This document shows, piece after piece, positions 62,211-64,000 of a stretch of 64,000 nucleotides of DNA. The DNA comes from Kalymmatonema hyalinum WJT4-NPBG1 (lineage in GTDB: Bacteria > Cyanobacteriota > Cyanobacteriia > Cyanobacteriales > Nostocaceae): NCBI GenBank assembly GCA_019359075.1, contig JAHHIB010000024.1:1-64000 (forward strand), in the 5' to 3' direction. How positions within the stretch are numbered: position 1 is the first letter of the stretch; each line of letters begins with the position of its first letter. Made by a program: the position numbers and the translations under genes. The notes beneath the pieces are model-generated. The model was not told where the DNA came from. It worked only from the letters and a program-made list of their open reading frames with translations, and ran no database searches.

Positions 62211-64000
62211 ATGAAAGCTGATCGCAAACCAAGCCCCGAACTTACCTCACCCACCTTTCAACGCCCTGAATTACTCGCCCCCGCAGGTAATTGGGGCTGT
62301 GCCAAAGCTGCTGTGGAAAATGGGGCAGATTCTATATATTTTGGATTGGATCGCTTCAATGCGCGAATGCGGGCGCAAAACTTCACGGAGGCTGACTTAC
62401 CGAAGTTGATGGAATTTCTGCACTGTCGAGGCGTCAAGGGCTATGTAACCCTTAATACAGTTGTATTTCCACAGGAACTCACAGACGCAGAGCATTATTT
62501 ACGCTCAATTATTGCAGCAGGTGTAGATGCGGTGATTGTCCAAGACGTAGGGATTTGTCGTCTTATTCGTCACCTTTCGCCCGATTTTCCTATCCATGGT
62601 TCCACGCAAATGACCGTCACCAGTGCCGCAGGAGTGGAATTTGCCAAATCCCTGGGTTGTCAGTTGGTAGTACTTGCTCGTGAATGCTCCCTTCAGGAAA
62701 TCGAGAAAATTCAGCGCCAGCTGCGTGTAGAGACGTTGGATACAAAATCTCTACCTTTGGAGGTCTTTGTTCACGGTGCCTTGTGCGTGGCATATTCCGG
62801 TCAATGTTTGACGAGTGAAGCGCTAGGGGGGCGTTCTGCGAACCGTGGCGAATGTGCCCAAGCTTGCCGGATGCCCTACGAATTAATATCTGATGGTCAA
62901 GCTGTAGATTTGGGGAATCGCAAATATCTGCTCAGTCCTCAAGACTTGGCAGGGTTAGAGGTGCTGCCAGAATTGGTGAAAGCAGGCGTCAGTTGTCTCA
63001 AGATTGAAGGTCGCTTGAAAACGCCTGAGTATGTGGCCAATGTTACACAGGTTTATCGACAAGCGCTGGATAAGGTGATGGCGGATTTAAAAAATGTAGA
63101 ACTCTCGGATGCAACATCTGCACAAGCGCCGGAACAAGAACGCTACAATTTGGAGATGGCGTTTTCTCGTGGACTGTACACAGGTTGGTTTCGCGGAATC
63201 AACAATCAGGAACTGGTTCATGCTCACTTTGGTAAAAAGCGTGGAGTTTACTTGGGTGAAGTCACCCGTATCAACAACGAAAAGGTGATAGTACGGCTAG
63301 AAGCCCCAATTAAGCCTGGAGACGGTGTTGTTTTTGATTGCGGTCATCCGGAAGCGCAGGAAGAAGGTGGTCGAATTTATGCGGTGGAATCTAAAGGAAA
63401 ACAAGCTGCACTAACCTTTGGTCGCCGTGACCTCAACCTGCGACGGATACACGTAGGGGACAAAGTTTGGAAAACCAGCGATCCAGAACTTGATAAGCAA
63501 TTGCGTCAGAGTTTTGCTGGGGAAAACCCACAATTTCAGCGTCCAATTCATATAGAGGTTTGTGGAGAAGTTGGTCAATCCTTAGAGGCGATCGCCCGCG
63601 ACGAACTAGGTCATGTTGTCCAAGTAGAATCTGCAATGCCCCTTGAAGAGGCGCACACCAAACCCCTCACCACAGAACGTTTACAAGAACAGTTTGGTCG
63701 TCTCGGCAACACTCCCTTCTGTTTGGGAACTTTAACAAATCATCTTAAAGACGCAGTCATGGTACCCGTGAGTGAGTTGAACCGAATGCGGCGGGAAATT
63801 GTGGCGCAGTTGGAAGATTTGCGTTCCCAACCTAAACGCTGGCAATTACAGTCACACGCTTCTATAAGAGACTTACTTCCTTCCCCCTCATCTCCCTCAT
63901 CCCCCTCATCCCCCTCTCTCGTTGTACTCGTGCGAAACTTGAAACAACTACAAGCTGCACTGTCCGCGGGAATCGAAACACTCTACTGTGAATTTGAAGA
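62211..64000 (+). CDS. U32 family peptidase, partial (runs off the window)
   Basis: 596 codons from ATG 62211 to the window end, no stop. The U32 signature E-V-F-V-H-G-A-L-C-V-A-Y-S-G-Q-C is present, with L-L-A-P-A-G-N-W early and G-E-C-A-Q-A-C-R-M-P-Y, giving the conserved cysteines. The later L-K-I-E-G-R-L-K-T-P-E-Y block is typical. Relatives include E. coli YegQ/RlhA (23S rRNA hydroxylation) and UbiU; the long C-terminal part is the DUF3656 domain. A tandem CCCTCATCC-type repeat at about 63880-63918 adds a Ser/Pro run in frame. Confidence 0.93.
   Translation, partial: MKADRKPSPELTSPTFQRPELLAPAGNWGCAKAAVENGADSIYFGLDRFNARMRAQNFTEADLPKLMEFLHCRGVKGYVTLNTVVFPQELTDAEHYLRSIIAAGVDAVIVQDVGICRLIRHLSPDFPIHGSTQMTVTSAAGVEFAKSLGCQLVVLARECSLQEIEKIQRQLRVETLDTKSLPLEVFVHGALCVAYSGQCLTSEALGGRSANRGECAQACRMPYELISDGQAVDLGNRKYLLSPQDLAGLEVLPELVKAGVSCLKIEGRLKTPEYVANVTQVYRQALDKVMADLKNVELSDATSAQAPEQERYNLEMAFSRGLYTGWFRGINNQELVHAHFGKKRGVYLGEVTRINNEKVIVRLEAPIKPGDGVVFDCGHPEAQEEGGRIYAVESKGKQAALTFGRRDLNLRRIHVGDKVWKTSDPELDKQLRQSFAGENPQFQRPIHIEVCGEVGQSLEAIARDELGHVVQVESAMPLEEAHTKPLTTERLQEQFGRLGNTPFCLGTLTNHLKDAVMVPVSELNRMRREIVAQLEDLRSQPKRWQLQSHASIRDLLPSPSSPSSPSSPSLVVLVRNLKQLQAALSAGIETLYCEFE

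Noticed and set aside
1-64000. Repeated GCGATCGC octamers as a special signal
   Set aside because: This is the HIP1 sequence, general to many cyanobacterial genomes, and needs no local explanation.

Overview
The window comes from a filamentous cyanobacterium, most likely a heterocyst-forming member of the Nostocales. The evidence is dense HIP1-type octamers (GCGATCGC) inside genes, cyanobacterium-specific genes (ndhM, nirA/nrtP/narB, ntcB, the rbp-rpsU pair, a nitrate-reductase-associated protein), NtcA-type promoters, and many short tandem heptamer and palindromic repeats. No rRNA, tRNA or CRISPR array was seen. I worked by eye only, with no database search, so names rest on motif and family recognition.

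Layout. 1-3.1 kb: a decayed ParE-like toxin fragment, then a large trypsin-like protease fused to a DNA/RNA non-specific endonuclease. 3.4-7.4 kb: a RecB/Cas4-like PD-(D/E)XK protein, a GNAT acetyltransferase and RecJ. 7.4-11.4 kb: a small accessory island with an isomerase fragment, an aldo/keto reductase, VOC and SnoaL-like proteins, a two-TM protein and a divergent TetR regulator flanked by two near-identical operators; it ends in a broken serine-hydrolase gene. 11.4-18.2 kb: YdcF-like protein, C-terminal processing protease, GT2, a LuxR-type response regulator, a lone LeuD-like small subunit and ndhM.

20.2-26.7 kb holds the most interesting group. It has a zinc-ribbon PP2C phosphatase with a membrane anchor, a CHAT protease fused to an FHA domain, an unrecognised acidic protein, and, convergent, an FHA domain fused to a PrsW-type membrane protease. 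Two different proteases carrying phosphothreonine-reading FHA domains next to a Ser/Thr phosphatase suggest phosphorylation-gated proteolysis.

27-38.6 kb is a nitrate assimilation region: nirA-nrtP-narB followed by psiE-like and nitrate-reductase-associated genes on the minus strand, and divergently a HEAT-repeat protein, ntcB and a TrpD2-like gene. I can read class II NtcA promoters (GTA-N8-TAC, 22 nt, TAN3T) upstream of both nirA and ntcB, plus TGCA-N5-TGCA elements expected for NtcB.

38.7-49 kb: rpsU and an RRM protein with an attenuator-like intergenic region, a metallo-beta-lactamase-fold protein lacking its metal ligands, panD, ppa, a 220-bp MITE-like element, DUF362, aspartate ammonia-lyase, pgsA, an SMP-30-like lactonase and a CSP41-like epimerase. 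49.3-54.1 kb: an exopolysaccharide/GDP-fucose block (GT4, sugar transferase, gmd, GDP-fucose synthase). 54.1-58.9 kb: two damaged TnpB elements flanking 5-formyl-THF cyclo-ligase and a lone sugar ABC permease. 59-64 kb: a membrane protein with five 108-bp tandem repeats, a PstS-like binding protein and a U32 peptidase running off the end.

A recurring theme is that short repeats have entered genes without breaking the frame (recJ, narB, the sugar transferase, tnpB, U32), while related copies sit between genes.
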